NCBI GenBank assembly: GCA_024036415.1
Contig: JAMWET010005077.1
Span: 702,001 to 766,000, forward strand
Origin: Prochilodus magdalenae
Lineage: Eukaryota > Chordata > Actinopteri > Characiformes > Prochilodontidae
DNA: 64,000 bases
Reading direction: 5' to 3'
Shown here: positions 45,944-57,654 of the stretch, in pieces
How positions within the stretch are numbered: position 1 is the first letter of the stretch
Layout of the letters: every line of letters starts with the position of its first letter
Translations under genes and position numbers: made by a program
Notes under the pieces: generated by a model
The model's database searches: none
Told to the model about the DNA's origin: nothing
The model's input: the letters and a program-made list of their open reading frames with translations, nothing else

Positions 45944-47470
45944 AAAGGGAACACTTTTTAATCAGAGTATCAACTCAGTTCAACTTCAGGGATATTGGTC
46001 TGGTCAGTTAAGTAGTAGTAGGGCCGTTAATCAGTTTCAGCTGATTTGGTGTTAATGAAATGAACCACAGGTGCAGTAGAGGAGCAACAATGAGACACCC
46101 CCCAAAACAGGAATGGTTTAAAAGGACAAGGTCATTGACATTTTGTCCCCCCTCATCTTTTCCGACTGATTTTTCACTAGTTCTGCAGTTGACTTGGGTC
46201 AGCGTCACTACTAGTACCATGGTGCGGTACCTGGACCCTACAGAGGTTGCACAGGTAGTCCAACTAGTGAAGGATGGCACATCAATATGTACCATTGCCA
46301 CAAGGTTTGCTGTGTCTCCCAGCACAGTCTTAAGAGTACGGTGGAGATTCCAGGAGACAGGCAGTTACTCTGGGAGAGCTGGACAAGGCTGTAGAAGGTC
46401 CTTAACCCCTCAGCAGGACCGGTATCTGCTCCTTTGTGCAAGGAGGAACAAGATGGGCACTGCCAGAGCCCTACTGCTGTGAATGTGTCTGACCAAACAA
46501 TCAGAAACAGGCCTCATGAGGGCGGCCTGAGGGCCCGACGTTCTGTAGTGGGCCCTGTGCTCATTGGCCAGCACCGTAGAGCTCGATTGGCGTTTGCCAC
46601 AGAACACCAGAATTGGCAGATCTGCCACAGGCGCCTTCTGCTTTTTACAGATGAGAGCAGGTTTAACCTGAGCACATGTGACAGACGTGACAAGGTCTGG
46701 AGACGCCGTGGAGAATGTTATGCTGCCTGCAACATCATTCAGCATGACTGGTTTGGTGGTGGGTCAGTGATGGTCTGGGGAGGCATATCCCTGGAAGGAC
46801 GCACAGACCTCTACAGGCTAGACAACGGCACCCTGACTGCTATTATGTATCAGGATGAAATCCTCGAACCCATTGTCAGGCCCAATGCTGCTGCAGTGGG
46901 TCCTGAGTTCCTCCTCGTGCACAACATTGCCCGGCCTCATGTGGCGAGAGTATGCAGGCGGTTCTTGGAGAATGAAGGAATTGATACCATTGACTGGCCC
47001 ACCGGCTCCCCTGACCTAAATCCAATAGAACACCTCTGGGACATTATGTTTCGGTCCATCCGACGCCACCAGGTTGCACTTCAGACTGTCCAGGAGCTCA
47101 GTGATGCCCTGGTCCAGATCTGGGAGGAGATCCCCCAGGACACCATCCGTCGTCTCATTAGGAGCATGCCCCACGTTGCATACAAGCGTGTGGAGGCCAT
47201 ACAAACTACTGAGTACCATTTTGAGTTGCTGCAATGGAATGTGGGTTAAATGGACGAGCCTGCTGCATCAATTTTTCACTTTGATTTTCAGGGTGTCTTT
47301 GAATTCAACCCTCTGTAGGGTGATCAGTTTAATTTCCATCAAACGATGTGGCATCCTTTCGTTCCTAACACATTACCCAGTCTATATGAGGAAAGATATT
47401 CTGCATGATTTTTTCCCATTGAGATCTGATGTGTTTTCAAAGTGTTCCCTTTATTTTTTTGAGCAGTGTG
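45938..47470 (+). mobile_element. Tc1/mariner element, near full length, inactive
   Basis: The 16-bp word ataaagggaacacttt at 45,942-45,957 is perfectly inverted at 47,439-47,454, marking both terminal repeats. The right end continues tttttttgagcagtg, whereas the left end merges into (AT)n. The element is about 1.53 kb, the usual size for Tc1, and carries a broken transposase gene. The flanks are (AT)n on both sides, in line with TA target choice. Confidence 0.9.
46219..47249 (+). pseudogene. Tc1-type transposase pseudogene
   Basis: The start ATG at 46,219 begins MVRYLDPTEVAQVVQLVKDG, followed by an N-terminal helix-turn-helix pair (CTIATRFAVSPSTVLRVRWR). At about 46,473 a deletion changes the frame; the remainder, including TIRNRPHEGGLRARR, continues in another frame to the stop at 47,247-47,249. 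The DDE catalytic domain shows LFTDESRF (first Asp present) and SPDLNPIEHLWD (third acidic residue present), but the second motif reads VHNIARPH where the family has Asp, so the catalytic Asp is replaced by Asn. Frameshift plus the lost catalytic residue mean no active enzyme. Confidence 0.9.
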
Positions 47471-47500
47471 TATATGTATATATATATATATATATACACA
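47471..47500. repeat. (TA)n microsatellite between two Tc1-type elements
   Basis: About 15 TA units, ending in cacatacag where the next element starts. Confidence 0.85.
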
Positions 47501-47502
47501 TA

Positions 47503-48344
47503 CAGTTAGGTCAAAATTATTAGCTCCCTAGGAACTTTTGAATATTCTTCTAAAATACTGGCCAATCTTCCCAATATTCTTAAACTTTAATATATTAAAT
47601 TATTAACTCATGATATGGCCCCAATCTGGTGAAAACTGAGATGGTCCAAATTATTAGCCCCCATGTGATTTTGTGTTTTCAAAGCAAATGAACTGGGTTT
47701 GAAACCAGACCTAAGCAGTCAATTAAGTTTGAAAACACACCTGAGAAAAGCACTGAACCTTATTTAAGTGACTCCAAGAAGCAGAGTTAGTATCACTTGA
47801 CCGCTTGAATGAAAGGGATACTCTAGGTTTGCTCTATAATCTTTGTAGGAAGCCATATCATCATGCCGAAAAGAAATCAGTCTGGACCTCAGACAGAAGA
47901 TAGTGGACCTTCATTTTCAGGGAGAAGGATATACTTCCATTTCAAAACGTTTCCTGGTTTTCCTGGACAGCTGTGCATTGCATCATCGCAAATTAATTCG
48001 CAAATTAGGTCATCGCTGGGTCTTGCAACAAGAAAATGACCTTAAGCATACATCAAAGTTAGTCAAAAACGTTTTGAAAGACGCCAAAATGAAGGTTCTG
48101 GAGTGGCCCTCTCAGAGCCCTGATCTCAACCCTATCGAGAAGCTGTGGAGGGATCTCAGGGTTCGGGTCCGTGCTCGGAGACCAAGCAATTTGCATGATC
48201 TTGAGAAGAATGGGCTAAAATTCCTCAGGACACATGTGCCAACTCAGTTAGAAACTACTAGAAGAGGTTGTTGCCAGTTTTAAATCAGAAAGGATATATT
48301 ACTGACTATTAGTTGTCAGAGGGCTAACAATTTTGATCAGTGCA
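47503..48344 (+). mobile_element. Second Tc1 family element, internally deleted
   Basis: The left end cagttaggtcaaaattatta and the right end gggctaacaattttgatca form imperfect inverted repeats. A second copy of the motif (tccaaattattagcccc) sits at 47,645, about 135 bp inside, giving the IR/DR arrangement of some Tc1 families. The interior is shortened to about 840 bp. Confidence 0.8.
47863..48283 (+). pseudogene. Truncated Tc1 transposase fragment
   Basis: The ATG at 47,863 begins MPKRN and is frameshifted almost at once; the original frame resumes as LDLRQKIVDLHFQGEGYTS. After about 47,970 an internal deletion removes the middle of the protein, including the first catalytic Asp region. The C-terminal part is readable: VLQQENDLKHTSKLVKNV, WPSQSPDLNPIEKLWRDL, then LHDLEKNGLKFLRTHVP, ending at a stop at 48,281. 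Confidence 0.85.
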
Positions 48345-48840
48345 TTTTTTGCTTTTTACTTGTTTCAGTTCAGCAGACCAATAAAAATGTTTATTTGACC
48401 TTATGCAGATGTTGTTCTTTGTTCTTGTGGATGCACACAAACTAAAAAGATTTAAGGTTATAGACCATGTCATAGGAAGAATAAGGGATTTATTTGATTT
48501 TATATATATATACACGTGTGTGTGTGTGTGTATATATGTATAGGAGAAATATCTGTAAAAGACGAAGCTGAAAATGACCTTTGACCCCTCGTATAAGACG
48601 GCATTAAAAACCAGCATGCTTCAGTGATGGAAATCACCAGATGGGCTCGGGAATACTTTGGCAAACCGTTAAACACTTTTCATGGCTGCAACCATAAAAG
48701 TTAGGACTGCGTGACGCACAGAGGGGGTCATGTGTCAACGACACACAGAAATGCTGCTGACTTCTCTGGACTTGAGCACATCTGAAATGAACTGCTGTTC
48801 AGTGGAATCATGTCGAAGCTTCTGATTATTTTTTTTCTTT
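48345..48840. other. Intergenic, short AT/GT repeat
   Basis: Contains a (TA)n-(GT)n compound repeat (48,500-48,540). The part from about 48,610 may be the leading portion of the transposase relic that follows; no intact frame. Confidence 0.5.
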
Positions 48841-48841
48841 A

Positions 48842-49130
48842 ATGGAAGTCGTGTTCTCCGGGCCAAAGAGGAGAACCATTCTGACTGTTTCTATGGTGAA
48901 ATTCTGCCATGGTTTGGGAGGGATCTTAATCTGCACACATGTGAAAGCACATTTAACACTGAACACATTTTCAAGCTGCCTTTTGGTCACCATCTTTTCC
49001 AGCACTCTAAACAACACCAAGCAATATTGTTCCTGTATAACAGCTTCATGCGTGTTCAGTCAGAGACTGTCAGTGCTAAACTGGCCTTCCTGTAGTCCAG
49101 AGCTGTCTCGAATTAAAAAAGGGGTTCCAT
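48842..49130 (+). pseudogene. Decayed Tc1/mariner transposase fragment
   Basis: The frame starting at 48,842 reads VVFSGPKRRTIL, then, near 49,060-49,115, QRLSVLNWPSCSPELSRIKK. The last part resembles the conserved LNWPxxSPDLSPIE block in front of the third catalytic residue, which here is Lys instead of Glu. It is a different family from the two elements upstream. No terminal repeats could be recognised. Confidence 0.6.
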
Positions 49131-50209
49131 TATTAACCTCATACTACAACAACAAAGGCTCTGTTTGGTTTGTAACAGCCCATAAAAAGGCATGTTGTCT
49201 TTTTACAATGCCTAAGCAATGCTTACAAGTGTTTAGCAGAGGGAAAGAAAGTGTGAACCACACTCATCTTTACTTTTCTTTCCTTCTGGTACAGTGATGC
49301 CGTTGCAGTGACAGGTGAGGAATATCAGAACAATGGCAAAAGATTCTACTTTCAAAACTGCATCAGTTTGTGTTTTTTCAGTGCTGTAAAAATAAAAGGT
49401 GACAGTGGTTAACATGCTCTCATCCCAACGGTTTTGGACCATACTGCAGGCTTCAAATTAGGAACGAGCAGACATTTACATAAAACGTTATAATAAAAAT
49501 AAAATCATAAGAGTCGTATAATAAGTAGTATTAGTAATAATCATTGTCCATTCAATATAGGAACCCCTTTACATAGGTTTCTCAGTAAAGCACACATAGT
49601 GACCGCACCATCCTCACTGTAATTTATAATGTGGCTGAGAGAAGGACCAGTCCGGGTGATGGAATGATGTGTTGGGCAGGCCTGTGGGAATCACTGAATT
49701 TATTCCTTTATAACAAGCTCACAGCTCCTGTCACTGGTGTTCCTAGCAGGCTGTTCCGAGTGCATGCAGCTGACCAGAGAGCCCAGCAGTAAGAGCTGGA
49801 GTGGAACTTGGTCCTCTGTGGTTTGGAGCCATTATGCTAAAATTCCCCACCCTGTTAAAAGATGAACTCCTGCCGTTTTACTGTACTTCCCAATAAAACC
49901 TTGCTGCTGTAGTCCAAAGCAGTTTGCACAAGCAGGGCTAAATGAATATTGCTATGGAGGTCTTCACACAAACAAGAATAGATTTTGTTGTTCAGTCTTT
50001 TACTGTTTGATTGCTCACTTTCCCCAGTGAAAATGTTAATAGACCCACATTTCAGTTCCTTACAGCGCTAAAATGACCTCAGTAGTGGTATATGCAGTCT
50101 TAGCCTCTCAGAATGTCCCCTTCACACGGTAATACATCACTGTACTGTCAGGGCCGTAAAGCAGGTTTGTTTTAAGAGTGTGCACAGTTAAAAAACAGGC
50201 TGCTGCTTC

Positions 50210-50247
<38 letters not shown>

Positions 50248-51014
50248 AATGAAAACGTGCTCTGGAAAAAGGCCTCATCAGTGGGCTAGGATGACTGGGG
50301 TCACTGTTCGAAACCATTCAACAGCCCCTAAATGTGTCCAACAGTGCAGACTACATTAAACCTACATCACTTTTACTAGCCTAAGAGCTTGTGAAAGAAT
50401 ACTTGCATTGTATCAGCACTTTCTTCTCAACCTAAAGCAGGCTTCAAGAGGGAATAAAAACCTCTAGGTTTCCAGTAACCATAAACATGAGGTTTGAGAA
50501 CGCAGCTCTTGGATTTCCCTTCTAATGGAATAAAATTAGCATAATGCAATCTAATGGAAGTGCTTCTTAATTTTATTACTGACAAACTGTACCCGGCATA
50601 TTTAGCTCCACATCAATTCTAATAGATTCCTTTAATGTAGTAAAGGAGTTAAACGAAACACACTATGATCAACATACAACAAGATTAAGGTTTGACATGT
50701 TTGGCCCTGTGCCTACAGACATGCACTGTTGGTTAACAGGAACTGATTTTAATGGCCTTGTGGTTCTTCACCTCTATGGCGCTGAAAAAAAGTAGTGCAC
50801 ATCACAACAGCACCAAGATACAACATTGTGTTGATGTAAAATATTTTCTACATGTGTAGCTGTTGTTTCAATGGTTCCCATTCCACCTTAAATGGCTACA
50901 GTCTGAGCCACCAAAATATAGAACCACTGCACAATTTAAGGTGGAATAAGACAATTACTACCAGATGGTGGTGAATAGGAAGCCAACTTCAGTCTCCTTT
51001 TAACTGAGTTTACT
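49131..51014. other. Intergenic region without recognised genes
   Basis: Mostly unique-looking AT-rich DNA. It includes an (AG)n run at about 50,213-50,243 and no coding signal on either strand. Confidence 0.7.
50213..50243. repeat. (AG)n microsatellite
   Basis: About 15 AG units. Confidence 0.9.
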
Positions 51015-51737
51015 GAGTAGTAGTAACTATATAGTAGCAGTAGTGGTAGTAATAGTAGCGGTAGTAATAATGTAGTAGCAGCAGCAGTAGTAGTAGTTGT
51101 AGTAGCAGTAGTTGTAGTAGTAGTAATAGTAGTAGCAGTAGTAGCAGTAGTAGTAGTTGTAGTAGTAATAGTAGTAGCAGTATTAGTAATCACCAAGTTC
51201 ATGTGTGAGGGACAGACATGTGTATTGGAAAATTATTGAAATATGGAACATATCCCGTCCCGTATTGGTTTAAAAACATTTAACTGCCAAATAAAGGACG
51301 ATTCCGTATTTTACGGGACGAGTGCCAACCCTAGTAGTAGTAGTAAGTGTAGTAGCAATAGTAGTAATAGTAGTAATAGCAGTAGTAGTAATAATGTAGT
51401 AGCAGCAGCAGTAGTAGTAGTTGTAGTAGCAGTAGTAGTAATAATGTTGTAGAAGTAGTAGTAGCAGTAGAAGTAATAATGTAGTAGCAGCAGCAGCAGC
51501 AGTAGTAGTAATAATAATGTAGTAGTAGTAGTAATGTAGTAGTAGTAGTAGTAGTAATGAAGTAGTAGTAGTAGTAATAATAATGTAGTAGTAGTAGTGG
51601 TAGTAGTAATGTTGTAGTAGTAGTGGTGGTGGTAGTAGTAGTAATAATGTAGTAGTAGTAATAATAATGTAGTAGTAGTAGTAATGTAGTAGTGGTGGTG
51701 GTAGTAGTAGTAATGTAGTAGTAGTAGCAGTAGTAAT

Positions 51738-51779
<42 letters not shown>

Positions 51780-52570
51780 ATGTAGTGGTAGTAGTAGTAG
51801 CAGTAGTAATGTAGTAGTAGTAGTAATGTAGTAGTAGCAGTAGTAATGTTGTTGTTGTAGTAGTAGTAGTAGTAATAATAATGTAGTAGTAGTATTGGTA
51901 GTAGCAGTAGTAATGTAGTAGTAGTAATGTAGTAGTAGTAGTAGTAGTAATAATGTAGTAGTAGTAATGTATGGGTAGTAGTAGTAGTAGTAGTGTAGCA
52001 GTGGTAGCAGCAGTAGTAGTAGTAGCAGTAGTTGTAATAATGTAGTAGTAGCAGTAGTAATGTTGTTGTAGTAGTAGTAGTAGCAGTAGTAATGTAGTAG
52101 TAGTATTGGTAGTAGCAGTAGTAATGTAGTAGTAGTAGTAGTAGTAGTAGTAGTAATAATGTAGTAGTAGTAGTAGTAGTAGTGTAGCAGTGGTAGCAGC
52201 AGTAGTAGTAGTAGCAGTAGTTGTAATAATGTAGTAGTAGCAGTAGTAATGTTGTAGTAGTAGTAGTAGTAATAATAATGTAGTAGTAGCAGTAGTAATG
52301 TAGTAGTAGTAGTATTGGTAGTAGCTGTAGTAATGTAGTAGTAGTAATGTAGTAGTAGTAGTAGTAGTAGTAATAATAATGTAGTAGTAGTAATGTAGTA
52401 GTAGTAGGAATGTATGGGTAGTAGTAGTAGTAATGTAGTAGTAGTAGTAGTGTAGCAGTGGTAGCAGCAGTAGTAGTAGTAGCAGTAGTTGTAATAATGT
52501 AGTAGTAGCAGTAGTAGTAGTGTAGCAGTGGTAGCAGCAGCAGTAGTAGTAGTGTAGCAGTGGTAGTAAT

Positions 52571-52606
<36 letters not shown>

Positions 52607-53340
52607 ATAATGTAGTAGTATCAGTAGTAGTAGTTTAGCAGTGGTAGCAGCAGTTGTAGTAGTAGTGGTGGTGGTAGTAGTAGTAATAATGTAGTAGTAT
52701 TAACGTAGTAGTAGTAGTAATGTAGTAGTAGTAGTGGTAGTAGTAATGTTGTAGTAGTAGTAGTGTAGCAGTGGTAGCAGCAGTAGTAGTAGTAGTGTAG
52801 TAGCAGTAGTGTAGCAGTGGTAGCAGCAGCAGTAGTAGTAGTGTAGCAGTGGTAGCAGCAGTTGTAGTAGTAGCCGTAGTAGTAATAATGTAGTAGTAGC
52901 AGTAGTAGTAGTGTAGCAGTGGTAGCAGCAGTTGTAGTAGTAGCCGTAGTAGTAATAATGTAGTAGTAGCAGTAGTAGTAGTGTAGCAGTGGTAGTAATA
53001 ATGTAGTAGTAGCAGTAGTAGTAGTTTAGCAGTGGTAGTAATAATGTAGTAGTAGCAGTAGTAGTAGTTTAGCAGTGGTAGTAATAATGTAGTAGTAGCA
53101 GTAGTAGTAGTGTAGCAGTGGTAGTAATAATGTAGTAGTAGCAGTAGTAGTAGTTTAGCAGTGGTAGCAGCAGTTGTAGTAGTAGCCGTAGTAGTAATAA
53201 TGCAGTAGTAGCAGTAGTAGTAGTAGTGTAGTAGTAGTAGTGTAGCAGTGGTAGCAGCAGCAGTAGTAGTAGTGTAGCAGTGGTAGCAGCAGCAGTAGTA
53301 GTGATTGAAGGATGGTGGTAGTAATAGTTGTAGTAACAGT
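51015..53340. repeat. TAG-type trinucleotide array with higher-order units
   Basis: A 2.3-kb array of GTA/TAG/GCA-type triplets, interrupted at about 51,185-51,333 by foreign sequence. Variant words (aataatgtag, agcagtggtagcag, gttgtagtag) recur. In the distal part the pattern becomes regular: the word gtgtagcagt repeats at 52,841, 52,911 and 52,981 (70-bp period), then the word ggtagtaata repeats at 52,991, 53,034, 53,077 and 53,120 (43-bp period). Neither period is divisible by three. The Tyr/Thr/Leu-rich frames on the minus strand are an artefact of the repeat. Confidence 0.95.
51185..51333. mobile_element. Transposon fragment inside the TAG array
   Basis: A non-triplet insert with tcccgtcccgtattgg, ttaactgccaaataaaggac and cgtattttacgggacgagtg, ending gccaacccta. 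The ccgtattttacgggacg...gccaaccct end resembles termini of fish DNA transposon families. Only one end is recognisable. Confidence 0.45.
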
Positions 53341-53346
53341 AGTGCA

Positions 53347-53487
53347 TTAATTTGCCAGTGTGGCTTCGGGTAGCGGCTCTGGCTGTGGAGCAGGAGGCAG
53401 AGGGCGTTTCTCCTGTTGTATGAAAGGAGAAATCTTCTGTTTGGGGTTTTTACAGGTTAACTGACGAGGAGAAGCAAACACAGCCAT
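53347..53487 (-). CDS. Small ORF of 46 codons, unidentified
   Basis: On the minus strand an ATG (53,485-53,487) in the favourable context caaacATGG opens a frame beginning MAVFASPRQLTCKNPKQKIS and ending EPLPEATLAN, stop at 53,347. It is lysine-, glutamine- and proline-rich without a signal peptide or membrane segment. A longer frame begins 17 codons upstream. I do not recognise it. It may be a short protein, a first coding exon (possible donor cct|gtaaaa near 53,455), or chance. Its position in the CpG-rich block is the only support. Confidence 0.25.
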   Translation of the reverse strand: MAVFASPRQLTCKNPKQKISPFIQQEKRPLPPAPQPEPLPEATLAN

Positions 53488-53980
53488 GTTTGAGCTGAAC
53501 GCTTTGATGTCGTTTCTCCGACGCAGAGGAACCAACACGGCAGAGCGAGGTCTGCTTTCATGTCAGTCTCAGTAACTCATGACCGACAGCTCGTATGAGA
53601 AGCTGCTGTTTCGCTTCTTTCATTCAGCTCGACTCGCAACAACCTGCAATCGGCTCCAGCGCTGCACTCCGCTTCGCACAGGCCTGCGACATTGTTCAAA
53701 GACAACATTAGCTTTTGGACGACGCGGGACACCAGCTCCTCCTCCTCCTGAGAGAGAGAGAGACCCTCCCTCCTGCTCTTTTTATTCCTCTCTGCGTGTT
53801 TTAAGAACCGGAGAAAATAACAGGACACTCCTCGTATCCGGACTGTTCAGCCTCTACACGATCCTTAAAAATGAAAGCGCATCGAAGCCACAGCTCAGAC
53901 TCTGAAATGTGCCCTCAGTAATCAGCCACAACAAGCTGCCGAATGTGGCCTTAGCCCTGGGTACGCGGGTGAACACGCAG
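53347..53980. promoter_or_regulatory. CpG-rich block, candidate promoter or first exon
   Basis: This stretch contains many CpG dinucleotides (for example tccgacgcag, cagctcgactcgc, gacgacgcggg, gtatccgg), unlike its CpG-poor surroundings, and directly abuts the trinucleotide array. It could be an unmethylated promoter of an unidentified gene. Direction is unclear: a minus-strand small ORF starts within it, and a plus-strand non-coding first exon is equally possible. Confidence 0.4.
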
Positions 53981-54796
<816 letters not shown>

Positions 54797-54883
54797 ATTT
54801 TAGTGTGGGGGTCTCTCTCAGTGTGGGAGTTTCATGGCTAAATATATTATATATCCTATATGGCCAATCTCATTAACTATATA
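54797..54883 (+). mobile_element. Truncated second copy of the adjacent miniature element
   Basis: The words cattttagtgtggg, gtttcatggctaaat and tggccaatct...cattaa match, in the same order, the interior of the element at 54,917-54,982. This copy lacks its terminal repeat; the microsatellite stands at the position of the missing left end. Confidence 0.65.
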
Positions 54884-54885
54884 TA

Positions 54886-55291
54886 CAGGGGTTGGACAAT
54901 GAAACTGAAACACCTGTCATTTTAGTGTGGGAGGTTTCATGGCTAAATTAAACCAGCCTGGTGGCCAATCTTCATTAATTGCACATTGCACCAGTAAGAG
55001 CAGATAGTGAAGGTTCAGTTTGCTGGCGCATCTGTGACCAAGACAGCAAGTCTTTGTGATGTATCAGGAGCCACGGTATCCAGGGTAATGTCAGCATACC
55101 ACCAAGAAGGACGAACCACATCCAACAGGATTAACTGTGGACGCAAGAGGAAGCTGTCTGAAAGGGATGTTCGGGTGCTCAAAATCACGGCAGAATTAAA
55201 TGTGCACCTCAACTCTCCCCACACCATACACCATACTAATAAATGATTGTGGTCTAAAACCAGGTGTTTCAGTTTCATTGTCCAACCCCTG
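54886..55291 (+). mobile_element. Tc1-type miniature element with perfect 31-bp TIRs
   Basis: The terminal repeat (54,886-54,916, starting caggggttggacaatgaaac) is perfectly inverted at 55,261-55,291, and TA dinucleotides flank both ends (54,884-54,885 and 55,292-55,293). The element is 406 bp. The interior keeps only the start of a transposase-like frame. Confidence 0.93.
55007..55246 (+). pseudogene. Remnant of transposase DNA-binding domain
   Basis: The frame reads VQFAGASVTKTASLCDVSGA, then TVSRVMSAYHQEGRTTSNR and GRKRKLSERDVRVLKITAEL, a paired-type helix-turn-helix with the basic GRKRKL linker seen in Tc1 transposases. The frame ends at a stop at 55,244; the catalytic domain is entirely deleted, so the element is non-autonomous. 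Confidence 0.75.
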
Positions 55292-55293
55292 TA

Positions 55294-57640
55294 TATATAT
55301 TCTTGTTACTGTACCTTAAAGTCTACTATATGTAAATGACATTATCTCTAATTTGCTGCACTGCGCAGCACAGTGCTGGTATTGTTTATACAGGCATGAA
55401 TCTTTAGAGACAGTAACCTTTACATTCATAGCATGCACGCTCTGTAAACCCAATTATCCCTGTATATTTATGCTCTTTACCTGCGATTATGCTGTTCTGA
55501 TTTCCACTACTGTGGTGTACTCCCGTTAATTGTACTATTAACTTCATACACAATTAGAAATGTATTTTTTGTTTGTAACAGCTAAACACTCTCTCACACA
55601 CATTAACACACACAACAAACAGAGAGCCAAATTAGATTGTGTGGTGCGATGAGCTGACAAAACATAAAGTCTGTGATGATGTAGCTTGATGTGCCATATG
55701 AGATTGAGGAGTAAATGTATTTTTGCTAATGCGTCTTTGTGTGCTGATCATTAAGGGATGCAGAAACCAAATTAGGAACCCTCTAATGAAGATCGGTTTA
55801 TTACAGCAGACCACTTTTTTAACTTCTGGTAAGTGTCGCCCTGGCTTGACTCATATGCGGTGATAAGCCACATAAATCAGTGCAATACCACCCACTGAGT
55901 GCATCACTTAATGCCCCTGTCATCATGGTTTCAGATGTTCGGAATGACTTTGTTTTTGTTGTAAAGCGACACCACAGAAAAAGAGTTCATCAGGGTGGCG
56001 TTCAGTGTTCAGGAAATACATCCACTTACACTTTAAAGGGCCCATCTCAGGAAATACATCTAAATGAATACACTCTAAGAGCCCACGTCCTATTTATACT
56101 TTTAATTTATTTTATAATTCATTTCTTAGAATTATACAGGCAGTTACTGTTACTGGGCCTTTAGGATAAATTACTCTGTTCTGGTTGCACTGTACTGAGC
56201 CTCAGTAAAAACTCTCAGAGCCGAAACATTCCTTAGAACTTTATATGATATATGTAAAGTAAGTCAGCGGAACCTGACGTCTTTCCAAGCACTTTTGGGC
56301 CGTTTCTATTGGTCCATTCTATGTTTATATTTTATGAGCGCTTTAATGGTAGATAAATGATAGATAAATTGCATGGCCGAGACAATGTAAACAACCTGCG
56401 GCAGTGCTAGACAAAAAGATCCCAAACAAAAATACAATGCAGGTTATAGCAGGCAGTTCCAGCATAGTTTAACCCTACATATTTGATTTTCAAGAGCCCA
56501 CCCCCTCCCGCAGGAAAATAGACCACTCCTCTCTTCTCCACTGCTCTGTGGATAGTGAGTAAATAGCGCAAAATGAAGAACAAGCTGCATTAGGACTTAT
56601 GTAGGAATATAAATGCATCAGATTAGACTATGTAACGTCCCCTGCCCATAACTCCATATTCTATATGTTGGCATGGATGGCTTAGAAACAGTATGTCAGT
56701 ATGGGCAGTCCAGAGTCTACGGGTTCTAACAAACACCAATCATGGTGCCCAGCTGAGGTGACATCATAAGTCACCTCATAAGTCACAGTAACCTAGTCGC
56801 TCCACCTGTTCACAAATTCTGTTCATGAACATATACCTATGGTTGGGTGATAGTTATCTGTAACCATGCACAAATAAAGATTGAATGATACGCAAAGAAA
56901 GCTTCGCCCATCTGCGTATCTATATTTAATGTTGAGCTTAAATAAGCCTTAATGGTCATTCTAGAGATCTAATTACGTTTTGCACTAAATGTTTGAGAAC
57001 TTGCCTTTTATGATTATGCATCATTTGCATTGTGTCCAATATTTCAATGCTCAGCCCACAGATGCTTCCGTAGCCTATAGCTAGCTGAGTTATGCTTCTG
57101 AAATCGTGATCCTGTCATCTGTAGCGCTGTCATATTTGCAGACACTGTGGACAAATTTCTTTGCATGAAAAGTACAACTGTAGGGGTATACTGTGAGCCT
57201 TAAATACCGGGGTGGGTGGCTAACATAATACTAAGCGAACATATCATTTTATTTGCTATGAATAATTTAGCACGTCTAAAACAGAAAGTGGGAACTAATC
57301 TGAGTACGACAGTTAACTGAGGTTAACTGGAGCTCGTACCGAGCTTATATTACTCTAGAGTCGGGGCTAAAACGCTCCTCATGACTCAAGTATGAATGGA
57401 TGGTGGTGTTGCAGATTGAATAGGTGTATATGCACTCATCATTGAAAGTAGCTGCACAAATAGCTGCACCCAGATGGAATCAACCAACAGGAATGAAACT
57501 TGGTGGGAAGGTTTGACATTGTGAGACATGCAAATGATTCAAGCTTAATGCTCGACTGCACATGTGACATAAACAAGGCAGGCCTTATTACTGTACCTGA
57601 CTGACCGAACGTGATTGATGAGGAGCAGTTTGCCTTCCAT
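55294..57640. other. Intergenic region without recognised genes
   Basis: AT-rich, unique-looking DNA. Near 56,757-56,792 a short direct repeat (cataagtcac, twice) overlaps a palindrome aggtgac...gtcacct. The last 200 bp may belong to the transposase relic that follows. Confidence 0.6.
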
Positions 57641-57654
57641 GAGTCATACCTTTA

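Noticed and set aside
50936..51202. Minus-strand Thr-rich open frame
   Set aside because: Same trinucleotide artefact, at the proximal edge of the array.
53069..53347. Minus-strand Tyr/Leu/Thr-rich open frame
   Set aside because: It is just the translation of the TAG/CTA trinucleotide array; any frame without a stop looks open there.
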